A DNA stretch of 64,000 bases from assembly GCF_949987535.1 (NCBI RefSeq), contig NW_026646042.1, positions 124,001 through 188,000 of the forward strand, written 5' to 3'. The number at the start of each line of letters is the position of its first letter. Position 1 is the stretch's first letter. The notes beneath the pieces are model-generated. The model was not told where the DNA came from. It was given only the letters and a program-made list of their open reading frames with translations, and did no database searches. The position numbers were made by a program, and so were the translations under genes. This document shows positions 51,076 through 63,384 of this stretch, in pieces. Source of the stretch: Balaenoptera acutorostrata. Its lineage: Eukaryota > Chordata > Mammalia > Artiodactyla > Balaenopteridae.

Positions 51076-52833
51076 TTGGCCAAAAAGGGCGTATGCGTTT
51101 TTTCCTGAATATATTCAGGAAAAAACGCATACGCCCTTTTTGGCCAAGGGCATCATTGTCCACGTTTTGCCGCTTTTCATGTGCTTTCAAGGCGATTCGA
51201 ATCTACCTCCTGAAATCTGTTTCCTGCAATTCTGCCTTGCTTTCAAAGCCTCTTCGTTGCCTTCCCTTAATATATTTGTGGACGAGAGGTATCATTTAAA
51301 ACTCTGCAGGTCTGTGAATTGCAGTGCCCCTGAGCTCCATTTTTCAACTCGCTTTTTTGGGAGCTGGCCGCAAAAGCGCAGGATTGCTTCAGGCCCTCTT
51401 CTGGTTCTGGGGGGCCGGCTGAGCTTGTGCTTAATTCTTCTTCCTGATGGGAAAATAGAGTGACCTGTGCCTGTCCCAACACCTAGAGCTAGTCTCTCAT
51501 TGGTTCCCCCTCTTCCCCTTCATCCTCAGGACAAATTGCAACCTGTACGGAACAGGAGGTTAAAGGTGCTGATTCTCCAAGGAGGGAGATGGCTAGTAAA
51601 TCGGCTGGAATGGCGAACCCGAGCAAAGGAGATGAGAAATGAGGTGCGTTTTAGAAACCTTTCCCGATCACACGGTGTACCATCTTCTGGGTTTCTCATG
51701 CCTGTTTTCGACGTAGGAAGATGCCCTTGAACCTGGAGATTTGGGACCCATGGGATGGGTACCATGCAGTATTACTTGAAAGGGTCTGCGTTGGCTCACC
51801 CAACCTCACCGAACCTCTCAGCCCCAAGAGTGTCCACCCTTATGTCTCAATCAGCTGTGGGTCTAGATATGGTCAATCCAGGTTGCATCACAGCCCCTGA
51901 ACGAATTTTGTAAGAATTTCTCTCTCTTTCACTGTCTTTGTTTCACGGGTTTTGAAAAGTAATTTATTTTTATAATGGGGTTTAGCTGCTTTTCACGGCT
52001 GTGTTTATGCCGCTTTACACCCCCTTGACTCACTTACAGAGAGATATCAATACATAGGTTTGAAGATTCTTACTAGTCAGATATATTCTTGTGCGGTGAA
52101 TAGGGGGTGTTGAGTCCAGTTCACTGAGCAAGGAATAGGTCTTGTCTCTTACATATTGGGTTTATGGAACGGTATCTGAGCTAATTTGAAACCCTTGTTT
52201 TATGCATCACCCCACCTCACCTTTCCCGTTCAGCAGCCATAGTGTGTTTCCTAAACGTGGGACTCTGTTCTGTTTTGCAATTCAGTTCAAGTGTAGCGGT
52301 TTTTACATTCCCTCTAGAAGTGATATCTTATGATAAGTGTCTTTTTCTGTGTGACTTATTTCACTTAGAATCGTCGTACCTAAATCCACTCATCGTGCTG
52401 CTACGAGCCTTATGACGTTGATTTCATGGCTGAGTGATATTCCATTGTACATGAGGACCACAACTTCTTTATCCATTTTTCTCTTTCCTAGGATATTTAA
52501 GGTGTAATGAAGTGGGGGTTCTTGTCCACAGAGCAGCCCTAAACTTTGGGGTGCCTGTGTCTTGCTGATTTTTAGTTTTCCCAATTTATACGCCCATGAG
52601 TGGAAGTGCCCTATGCTCTCCAAGCTGTGTTTTTAGATGTTTCAGAACACAACGTACACTTCTCCGGAGTGCCTGTTGGCAATTTACATCCCACCCATCA
52701 GCGTAGCAAGGCTCCCATTTCTCCATGGCCGGTCCTGCATTTCTGGTTTGGACACTTTTTTCCCCATGGCCCTTTTGCCCGCTGGGAAGTGAGACTTCTT
52801 TGGAGCGCTGATTGGCCTTTCCAGGTTGCTTGG
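51076..52833 (+). repeat. Satellite monomer 30 (1,758 bp)
   Basis: Head 2, tail B; looks identical to the copy before it by eye. Confidence 0.95.
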
Positions 52834-54592
52834 TTGGCCAAAAAGGGCGTATGCGTTTTTTCCTGAATATATTCAGGAAAAAACGCATACGCCCTTTTTG
52901 GCCAAGGGCATCATTGTCCACGTTTTGCCGCTTTTCATGTGCTTTCAAGGCGATTCGAATCTACCTCCTGAAATCTGTTTCCTGCAATTCTGCCTTGCTT
53001 TCAAAGCCTCTTCGTTGCCTTCCCTTAATATATTTGTGGACGAGAGGTATCATTTAAAACTCTGCAGGTCTGTGAGTTGCAGTGCCCCTGAGCTCCATTT
53101 TTCAACTCGCTTTTTTGGGAGCTGGCCGCAAAAGCGCAGGATTGCTTCAGGCCCTCTTCTGGTTCTGGGGGGCCGGCTGAGCTTGTGCTTAATTCTTCTT
53201 CCTGATGGGAAAATAGAGTGACCTGTGCCTGTCCCAACACCTAGAGCTAGTCTCTCATTGGTTCCCCCTCTTCCCCTTCATCCTCAGGACAAATTGCAAC
53301 CTGTACGGAACAGGAGGTTAAAGGTGCTGATTCTCCAAGGAGGGAGATGGCTAGTAAATCGGCTGGAATGGCGAACCCGAGCAAAGGAGATGAGAAATGA
53401 GGTGCGTTTTAGAAACCTTTCCCGATCACACGGTGTACCATCTTCTGGGTTTCTCATGCCTGTTTTCGACGTAGGAAGATGCCCTTGAACCTGGAGATTT
53501 GGGACCCATGGGATGGGTACCATGCAGTATTACTTGAAAGGGTCTGCGTTGGCTCACCCAACCTCACCGAAACTCTCAGCCCCAAGAGTGTCCACCCTTA
53601 TGTCTCAATCAGCTGTGGGTCTAGATATGGTCAATCCAGGTTGCATCACAGCCCCTGAACGAATTTTGTAAGAATTTCTCTCTCTTTCACTGTCTTTGTT
53701 TCACGGGTTTTGAAAAGTAATTTATTTTTATAATGGGGTTTAGCTGCTTTTCACGGCTGTGTTTATGCCGCTTTACACCCCCTTGACTCACTTACAGAGA
53801 GATATCAATACATAGGTTTGAAGATTCTTACTAGTCAGATATATTCTTGTGCGGTGAATAGGGGGTGTTGAGTCCAGTTCACTGAGCAAGGAATAGGTCT
53901 TGTCTCTTACATATTGGGTTTATGGAACGGTATCTGAGCTAATTTGAAACCCTTGTTTTATGCATCACCCCACCTCACCTTTCCCGTTCAGCAGCCATAG
54001 TGTGTTTCCTAAACGTGGGACTCTGTTCTGTTTTGCAATTCAGTTCAAGTGTAGCGGTTTTTACATTCCCTCTAGAAGTGATATCTTATGATAAGTGTCT
54101 TTTTCTGTGTGACTTATTTCACTTAGAATCGTCGTACCTAAATCCACTCATCGTGCTGCTACTAGCCTTATGACGTTGATTTCATGGCTGAGTGATATTC
54201 CATTGTACATGAGGACCACAACTTCTTTATCCATTTTTCTCTTTCCTAGGATATTTAAGGTGTAATGAAGTGGGGGTTCTTGTCCACAGAGCAGCCCTAA
54301 ACTTTGGGGTGCCTGTGTCTTGCTGATTTTTAGTTTTCCCAATTTATACGCCCATGAGTGGAAGTGCCCTATGCTCTCCAAGCTGTGTTTTTTAGATGTT
54401 TCAGAACACACCGTACACTTCTCCAGAGTGGCTGTTGGCAATTTACATCCCACCCATCAGCGTAGCAAGGCTCCCATTTCTCCATGGCCGGTCCTGCATT
54501 TCTGGTTTGGACACTTTTTTCCGCATGGCCCTTTTGCCCGCTGGGAAGCGAGACTTCTTTGGAGCGCTAATTGGCCTTTCCAGGTTGCTTGG
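52834..54592 (+). repeat. Satellite monomer 31 (1,759 bp)
   Basis: Head 2 with private GTGAGTTGC and CCGAAACTC; tail A with GCGCTAATTGG, so the type-B run ends within this copy. Confidence 0.95.
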
Positions 54593-56350
54593 TTGGCCAA
54601 AAAGGGCGTATGCGTTTTTTCCTGAATATATTCAGGAAAAAACGCATACGCCCTTTTTGGCCAAGGGCATCATTGTCCACGTTTTGCCGCTTTTCATGTG
54701 CTTTCAAGGCGATTCGAATCTACCTCCTGAAATCTGTTTCCTGCAATTCTGCCTTGCTTTCAAAGCCTCTTCGTTGCCTTCCCTTAATATATTTGTGGAC
54801 TAGAGGTATCATTTAAAACTCTGCAGGTTTGTGAATTGCAGTGCCCCTGAGCTCCATTTTTCAACTCGCTTTTTTGGGAGCTGGCCGCCAAAGCGCAGGA
54901 TTGCTTCAGGCCCTCTTCTGGTTCTGGGGGGCAGGCTGAGCTTGTGCTTAATTCTTCTTCCTGATGGGAAAATAGAGTGACCTGTGCCTGTCCCAACACC
55001 TAGAGCTAGTCTCTCATTGGTTCCCCCTCTTCCCGTTCATCCTCAGGACAAATTGCAACCTGTACGGAAAAGGAGGTTAAAGGTGCTGATTCTCCAAGGA
55101 GGGAGATGGCTAGCAAATCGGCTGGAATGGCGAACCCGAGCAAAGGAGATGAGAAATGAGGTGCGTTTTAGAAACCTTTCCCGATCACACGGTGTACCAT
55201 CTTCTGGGTTTCTCATGCCTGTTTTCGACGTAGGAAGATGCCCTTGAACCTGGAGATTTGGGACCCATGGGATGGGTACCATGCAGTATTACTTGAAAGG
55301 GTCTGCGTTGGCTCACCCAACCTCACCGAACCTCTCAGCCCCAAGAGTGTCCACCCTTATGTCTCAATCAGCTGTGGGTCTAGATATGGTCAATCCAGGT
55401 TGCATCACAGCCCCTGAACGAATTTTGTAAGAATTTCTCTCTCTTTCACTGTCTTTGTTTCACGGGTTTTGAAAAGTAATTTATTTTTATAATGGGGTTT
55501 AGCTGCTTTTCACGGCTGTGTTTATGCCGCTTTACACCCCCTTGACTCACTTACAGAGAGATATCAATACATAGGTTTGAAGATTCTTACTAGTCAGATA
55601 TATTCTTGTGCGGTGAATAGGGGGTGTTGAGTCCAGTTCACTGAGCAAGGAATAGGTCTTGTCTCTTACATATTGGGTTTATGGAACGGTATCTGAGCTA
55701 ATTTGAAACCCTTGTTTTATGCATCACCCCACCTCACCTTTCCCGTTCAGCAGCCATAGTGTGTTTCCTAAACGTGGGACTCTGTTCTGTTTTGCAATTC
55801 AGTTCAAGTGTAGAGGTTTTTACATTACCTCTAGAAGTGATATCTTATGATAAGTGTCTTTTTCTGTGTGACTTATTTCACTTAGAATCGTCGTACCTAA
55901 ATCCACTCATCGTGCTGCTACTAGCCTTATGACGTTTATTTCATGGCTGAGTGATATTCCATTGTACATGAGGACCACAACTTCTTTATCCATTTTTCTC
56001 TTTCCTAGGATATTTAAGGTGTAATGAAGTGGGGGTTCTTGTCCACAGAGCAGCCCTAAACTTTGGGGTGCCTGTGTCTTGCTGATTTTTAGTTTTCCCA
56101 ATTTATACGCCCATGAGTGGAAGTGCCCTATGCTCTCCAAGCTGTGTTTTTAGATGTTTCAGAACACACCGTACACTTCTCCGCAGTGCCTGTTGGCAAT
56201 TTACATCCCACCCATCAGCATAGCAAGGCTCCCATTTCTCCATGGCCGGTCCTGCATTTCTGGTTTGGACACTTTTTTCCCCATGGCCCTTTTGCCCGCT
56301 GGGAAGCGAGACTTCTTTGGAGCGCTGATTGGCCTTTCCAGGTTGCTTGG
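54593..56350 (+). repeat. Satellite monomer 32 (1,758 bp), mosaic head
   Basis: Head 1 switching to head 3 markers by 55034, like the copy at 29972. Private GTGGACTAGAGG, TAGAGGTTTTTACATTACC, GACGTTTATTT and CCGCAGTGCC. Tail C with CCCCATGG. Confidence 0.95.
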
Positions 56351-58109
56351 TTGGCCAAAAAGGGCGTATGCGTTTTTTCCTGAATATATTCAGGAAAAAA
56401 CGCATACGCCCTTTTTGGCCAAGGGCATCATTGTCCACGTTTTGCCGCTTTTCATGTGCTTTCAAGGCGATTCGAATCTACCTCCTGAAATCTGTTTCCT
56501 GCAATTCTGCCTTGCTTTCAAAGCCTCTTCGTTGCCTTCCCTTAATATATTTGTGGACGAGAGGTATCATTTAAAACTCTGCAGGTTTGTGAATTGCAGT
56601 GCCCCTGAGCTCCATTTTTCAACTCGCTTTTTTGGGAGCTGGCCGCCAAAGCGCAGGATTGCTTCAGGCCCTCTTCTGGTTCTGGGGGGCAGGCTGAGCT
56701 TGTGCTTAATTCTTCTTCCTGATGGGAAAATAGAGTGACCTGTGCCTGTCCCAACACCTAGAGCTAGTCTCTCATTGGTTCCCCCTCTTCCCCTTCATCC
56801 TCAGGACAAATTGCAACCTGTACGGAACAGGAGGTTAAAGGTGCTGATTCTCCAAGGAGGGAGATGGCTAGCAAATCGGCTGGAATGGCGAACCCGAGCA
56901 AAGGAGATGAGAAATGAGGTGCGTTTTAGAAACCTTTCCCGATCACACGGTGTACCATCTTCTGGGTTTCTCATGCCTGTTTTCGACGTAGGAAGATGCC
57001 CTTGAACCTGGAGATTTGGGACCCATGGGATGGGTACCATGCAGTATTACTTAAAAGGGTCTGCGTTGGCTCACCCAACCTCACCGAACCTCTCAGCCCC
57101 AAGAGTGTCCACCCTTATGTCTCAATCAGCTGTGGGTCTAGATATGGTCAATCCAGGTTGCATCACAGCCCCTGAACGAATTTTGTAAGAATTTCTCTCT
57201 CTTTCACTGTCTTTGTTTCACGGGTTTTGAAAAGTAATTTATTTTTATAATGGGGTTTAGCTGCTTTTCACGGCTGTGTTTATGCCGCTTTACACCCCCT
57301 TGACTCACTTACAGAGAGATATCAATACATAGGTTTGAAGATTCTTACTAGTCAGATATATTCTTGTGTGGTGAATAGGGGGTGTTGAGTCCAGTTCACT
57401 GAAAAAGGAATAGGTCTTGTCTCTTACATATTGGGTTTATGGAACGGTATCGGAGCTAATTTGAAACCCTTGTTTTATGCATCACCCCACCTCACCTTTC
57501 CCGTTCAGCAGCCATAGTGTGTTTCCTAAACGTGAGACTCTGTTCTGTTTTGCAATTCAGTTCAAGTGTAGCGGTTTCTACATTCCCTCTAGAAGTGATA
57601 TCTTATCATAAGTGTCTTTTTCTGTGTGACTTATTTCACTTAGAATCGTCGTACCTAAATCCACTCATCGTGCTGCTACTAGCCTTATGACGTGGATTTC
57701 ATGGCTGAGTGATATTCCATTGTACATGAGGACCACAACTTCTTTATCCATTTTTCTCTTTCCTAGGATATTTAAGGTGTAATGAAGTGGGGGTTCTTGT
57801 CCACAGAGCAGCCCTAAACTTTGGGGTGCCTGTGTCTTGCTGATTTTTAGTTTTCCCAATTTATACGCCCATGAGTGGAAGTGCCCTATGATCTCCAAGC
57901 TGTGTTTTTTAGATGTTTCAGAACACACCGTACACTTCTCCGGAGTGCCTGTTGGCAATTTACATCCCACCCATCAGCGTAGCAAGGCTCCCATTTCTCC
58001 ATGGCCGGTCCTGCATTTCTGGTTTGGAAACTTTTTTCCCCATGGCCCTTTTGCCCGCTTGGAAGCGAGACATCTTTGGAGCGCTGATTGGCCTTTCCAG
58101 GTTGCTTGG
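56351..58109 (+). repeat. Satellite monomer 33 (1,759 bp), mosaic tail
   Basis: Head 1 with GCTAGCAAAT. The tail mixes types: a six-T run with CCGGAGTGCC and CCCCATGG. Private TTACTTAAAAG, CGTGAGACTC, GTTTCTACATT, CTATGATCTCC, TTTGGAAAC, GCTTGGAAG and GACATCTTTGG. Confidence 0.95.
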
Positions 58110-59867
58110 TTGGCCAAAAAGGGCGTATGCGTTTTTTCCTGAATATATTCAGGAAAAACGCATACGCCCTTTTTGGCCAAGGGCATCATTGTCCACGTTT
58201 TGCCGCTTTTCATGTGCTTTCAAGGCGATTCGAATCTACCTCCTGAAATCTGTTTCCTGCAATTCTGCCTTGCTTTCAAAGCCTCTTCGTTGCCTTCCCT
58301 TAATATATTTGTGGACGAGAGGTATCATTTAAAACTCTGCAGGTTTGTGAATTGCAGTGCCCCTGAGCTCCATTTTTCAACTCGCTTTTTTGGGAGCTGG
58401 CCGCAAAACCGCAGGATTGCTTCAGGCCCTCTTCTGGTTCTGGGGGGCAGGCTGAGCTTGTGCTTAATTCTTCTTCCTGATGGGAAAATAGAGTGACCTG
58501 TGCCTGTCCCAACACCTAGAGCTAGTCTCTCATTGGTTCCCCCTCTTCCCCTTCATCCTCAGGACAAATTGCAACCTGTACGGAACAGGAGGTTAAAGGT
58601 GCTGATTCTCCAAGGAGGGAGATGGCTAGTAAATCGGCTGGAATGGCGAACCCCAGCAAAGGAGATGAGAAATGAGGTACGTTTTAGAAACCTTTCCCAA
58701 TCACACGGTGTACCATCTTCTGGGTTTCTCATGCCTGTTTTCGACGTAGGAAGATGCCCTTGAACCTGGAGATTTGGGACCCATGGGATGGGTACCATGC
58801 AGTATTACTTGAAAGGGTCTGCGTTGGCTCACCCAACCTCACCGAACCTCTCAGCCCCAAGAGTGTCCACCCTTATGTCTCAATCAGCTGTGGGTCTAGA
58901 TATGGTCAATCCAGGTTGCATCACAGCCCCTGAACGAATTTTGTAAGAATTTCTCTCTCTTTCACTGTCTTTGTTTCACGGGTTTTGAAAAGTAATTTAT
59001 TTTTATAATGGGGTTTAGCTGCTTTTCACGGCTGTGTTTATGCCGCTTTACACCCCCTTGACTCACTTACAGAGAGATATCAATACATAGGTTTGAAGAT
59101 TCTTACTAGTCAGATATATTCTTGTGCGGTGAATAGGGGGTGTTGAGTCCAGTTCACTGAAAAAGGAATAGGTCTTGTCTCTTACATATTGGGTTTATGG
59201 AACGGTATCGGAGCTAATTTGAAACCCTTGTTTTATGCATCACCCCACCTCACCTTTCCCGTTCAGCAGCCATAGTGTGTTTCCTAAACGTGGGACTCTG
59301 TTCTGTTTTGCAATTCAGTTCAAGGGTAGCGGTTTTTACATTCCCTCTAGAAGTGATATCTTATGATAAGTGTCTTTTTCTGTGTGACTTATTTCACTTA
59401 GAATCGTCGTACCTAAATCCACTCATCGTGCTGCTACTAGCCTTATGACGTTGATTTCATGGCTGAGTGATATTCCATTGTACATGAGGACCACAACTTC
59501 TTTATCCATTTTTCTCTTTCCTAGGATATTTAAGGTGTAATGAAGTGGGGGTTCTTGTCCACAGAGCAGCCCTAAACTTTGGGGTGCCTGTGTCTTGCTG
59601 ATTTTTAGTTTTCCCAATTTATACGCCCATGAGTGGAAGTGCCCTATGCTCTCCAAGCTGTGTTTTTTAGATGTTTCAGAACACACCGTACACTTCTCCA
59701 GAGTGGCTGTTGGCAATTTACATCCCACCCATCAGCGTAGCAAGGCTCCCATTTCTCCATGGCCGGTCCTGCATTTCTGGTTTGGACACTTTTTTCCGCA
59801 TGGCCCTTTTGCCCGCTGGGAAGCGAGACTTCTTTGTAGCGCTGATTGGCCTTTCCAGGTTGCTTGG
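58110..59867 (+). repeat. Satellite monomer 34 (1,758 bp)
   Basis: The palindrome lacks one A in its right arm (CAGGAAAAACGC near 58150), which shortens the copy. Head 4 with CCGCAAAACCGC; private ACCCCAGC, GAGGTACG and TTCCCAATC. Tail E. Confidence 0.95.
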
Positions 59868-61625
59868 TTGGCCAAAAAGGGCGTATGCGTTTTTTCCTGA
59901 ATATATTCAGGAAAAAACGCATACGCCCTTTTTGGCCAAGGGCATCATTGTCCACGTTTTGCCGCTTTTCATGTGCTTTCAAGGCGATTCGAATCTACCT
60001 CCTGAAATCTGTTTCCTGCAATTCTGCCTTGCTTTCAAAGCCTCTTCGTTGCCTTCCCTTAATATATTTGTGGACGAGAGGTATCATTTAAAACTCTGCA
60101 GGTTTGCGAATTGCAGTGCCCCTGAGCTCCATTTTTCAACTCGCTTTTTTGGGAGCTGGCCACCAAAGCGCAGGATTGCTTCAGGCCCTCTTCTGGTTCT
60201 GGGGGGCAGGCTGAGCTTGTGCTTAATTCTTCTTCCTGATGGGAAAATAGAGTGACCTGTGCCTGTCCCAACACCTAGAGCTAGTCTCTCATTGGTTCCC
60301 CCTCTTCCCGTTCATCCTCAGGACAAATTGCAACCTGTACGGAAAAGGAGGTTAAAGGTGCTGATTCTCCAAGGAGGGAGATGGCTAGCAAATCGGCTGG
60401 AATGGCGAACCCGAGCAAAGGAGATGAGAAATGAGGTGCGTTTTAGAAACCTTTCCCGATCACACGGTGTACCATCTTCTGGGTTTCTCATGCCTGTTTT
60501 CGACGTAGGAAGATGCCCTTGAACCTGGAGATTTGGGACCCATGGGATGGGTACCATGCAGTATTACTTGAAAGGGTCTGCGTTGGCTCACCCAACCTCA
60601 CCGAACCTCTCAGCCCCAAGAGTGTCCACCCTTATGTCTCAATCAGCTGTGGGTCTAGATATGGTCAATCCAGGTTGCATCACAGCCCCTGAACGAATTT
60701 TGTAAGAATTTCTCTCTCTTTCACTGTCTTTGTTTCACGGGTTTTGAAAAGTAATTTATTTTTATAATGGGGTTTAGCTGCTTTTCACGGCTGTGTTTAT
60801 GCCGCTTTACACCCCCTTGACTCACTTACAGAGAGATATCAATACATAGGTTTGAAGATTCTTACTAGTCAGATATATTCTTGTGCGGTGAATAGGGGGT
60901 GTTGAGTCCAGTTCACTGAAAAAGGAATAGGTCTTGTCTCTTACATATTGGGTTTATGGAACGGTATCGGAGCTAATTTGAAACCCTTGTTTTATGCATC
61001 ACCCCACCTCACCTTTCCCGTTCAGCAGCCATAGTGTGTTTCCTAAACGTGGGACTCTGTTCTGTTTTGCAATTCAGTTCAAGTGTAGCGGTTTTTACAT
61101 TCCCTCTAGAAGTGATATCTTATGATAAGTGTCTTTTTCTGTGTGACTTATTTCACTTAGAATCGTCGTACCTAAATCCACTCATCGTGCTGCTACTAGC
61201 CTTATGACGTTGATTTCATGGCTGAGTGATATTCCATTGTACATGAGGACCACAACTTCTTTATCCATTTTTCTCTTTCCTAGGATATTTAAGGTGTAAT
61301 GAAGTGGGGGTTCTTGTCCACAGAGCAGCCCTAAACTTTGGGGTGCCTGTGTCTTGCTGATTTTTAGTTTTCCCAATTTATACGCCCATGAGTGGAAGTG
61401 CCCTATGCTCTCCAAGCTGTGTTTTTAGATGTTTCAGAACACACCGTACACTTCTCCGGAGTGCCTGTTGGCAATTTACATCCCACCCATCAGCATAGCA
61501 AGGCTCCCATTTCTCCATGGCCGGTCCTGCATTTCTGGTTTGGACACTTTTTTCCCCATGGCCCTTTTGCCCGCTGGGAAGCGAGACTTCTTTGGAGCGC
61601 TGATTGGCCTTTCCAGGTTGCTTGG
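59868..61625 (+). repeat. Satellite monomer 35 (1,758 bp)
   Basis: Head 3 with a perfect palindrome; GTATCGGAGC; tail C with CCCCATGG. Confidence 0.95.
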
Positions 61626-63384
61626 TTGGCCAAAAAGGGCGTATGCGTTTTTTCCTGAATATATTCAGGAAAAAACGCATACGCCCTTTTTGGCCAAGGG
61701 CATCATTGTCCACGTTTTGCCGCTTTTCATGTGCTTTCAAGGCGATTCGAATCTACCTCCTGAAATCTGTTTCCTGCAATTCTGCCTTGCTTTCAAAGCC
61801 TCTTCGTTGCCTTCCCTTAATATATTTGTGGGCGAGAGGTATCATTTAAAACTCTGCAGGTTTGTGAATTGCAGTGCCCCTGAGCTCCATTTTTCAACTC
61901 GCTTTTTTGGGAGCTGGCCGCCAAAGCGCAGGATTGCTTCAGGCCCTCTTCTGGTTCTGGGGGGCAGGCTGAGCTTGTGCTTAATTCTTCTTCCTGATGG
62001 GAAAATAGAGTGACCTGTGCCTGTCCCAACACCTAGAGCTAGTCTCTCATTGGTTCCCCCTCTTCCCCTTCATCCTCAGGACAAATTGCAACCTGTACGG
62101 AACAGGAGGTTAAAGGTGCTGATTCTCCAAGGAGGGAGATGGCTAGCAAATCTGCTGGAATGGCGAACCCGAGCAAAGGAGATGAGAAATGAGGTGCGTT
62201 TTAGAAACCTTTCCCGATCACACGGTGTACCATCTTCTGGGTTTCTCATGCCTGTTTTCGACGTAGGAAGATGCCCTTGAACCTGGAGATTTGGGACCCA
62301 TGGGATGGGTACCATGCAGTATTACTTGAAAGGGTCTGCGTTGGCTCACCCAACCTCACCGAACCTCTCAGCCCCAAGAGTGTCCACCCTTATGTCTCAA
62401 TCAGCTGTGGGTCTAGATATGGTCAATCCAGGTTGCATCACAGCCCCTGAACGAATTTTGTAAGAATTTCTCTCTCTTTCACTGTCTTTGTTTCACGGGT
62501 TTTGAAAAGTAATTTATTTTTATAATGGGGTTTAGCTGCTTTTCACGGCTGTGTTTATGCCGCTTTACACCCCCTTGACTCACTTACAGAGAGATATCAA
62601 TACATAGGTTTGAAGATTCTTACTAGTCAGATATATTCTTGTGCGGTGAATAGGGGGTGTTGAGTCCAGTTCACTGAAAAAGGAATAGGTCTTGTCTCTT
62701 ACATATTGGGTTTATGGAACGGTATCGGAGCTAATTTGAAACCCTTGTTTTATGCATCACCCCACCTCACCTTTCCCGTTCAGCAGCCATAGTGTGTTTC
62801 CTAAACGTGGGACTCTGTTCTGTTTTGCAATTCAGTTCAAGGGTAGCGGTTTTTACATTCCCTCTAGAAGTGATATCTTATGATAAGTGTCTTTTTCTGT
62901 GTGACTTATTTCACTTAGAATCGTCGTACCTAAATCCACTCATCGTGCTGCTACTAGCCTTATGACGTTGATTTCATGGCTGAGTGATATTCCATTGTAC
63001 ATGAGGACCACAACTTCTTTATCCATTTTTCTCTTTCCTAGGATATTTAAGGTGTAATGAAGTGGGGGTTCTTGTCCACAGAGCAGCCCTAAACTTTGGG
63101 GTGCCTGTGTCTTGCTGATTTTTAGTTTTCCCAATTTATACGCCCATGAGTGGAAGTGCCCTATGCTCTCCAAGCTGTGTTTTTTAGATGTTTCAGAACA
63201 CACCGTACACTTCTCCAGAGTGGCTGTTGGCAATTTACATCCCACCCATCAGCGTAGCAAGGCTCCCATTTCTCCATGGCCGGTCCTGCATTTCTGGTTT
63301 GGACACTTTTTTCCGCATGGCCCTTTTGCCCGCTGGGAAGCGAGACTTCTTTGTAGCGCTGATTGGCCTTTCCAGGTTGCTTGG
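61626..63384 (+). repeat. Satellite monomer 36 (1,759 bp)
   Basis: Head 1 with GCTAGCAAATC followed by private TGCTGG; private GTGGGCGAG. GTATCGGAGC; tail E. Confidence 0.95.
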
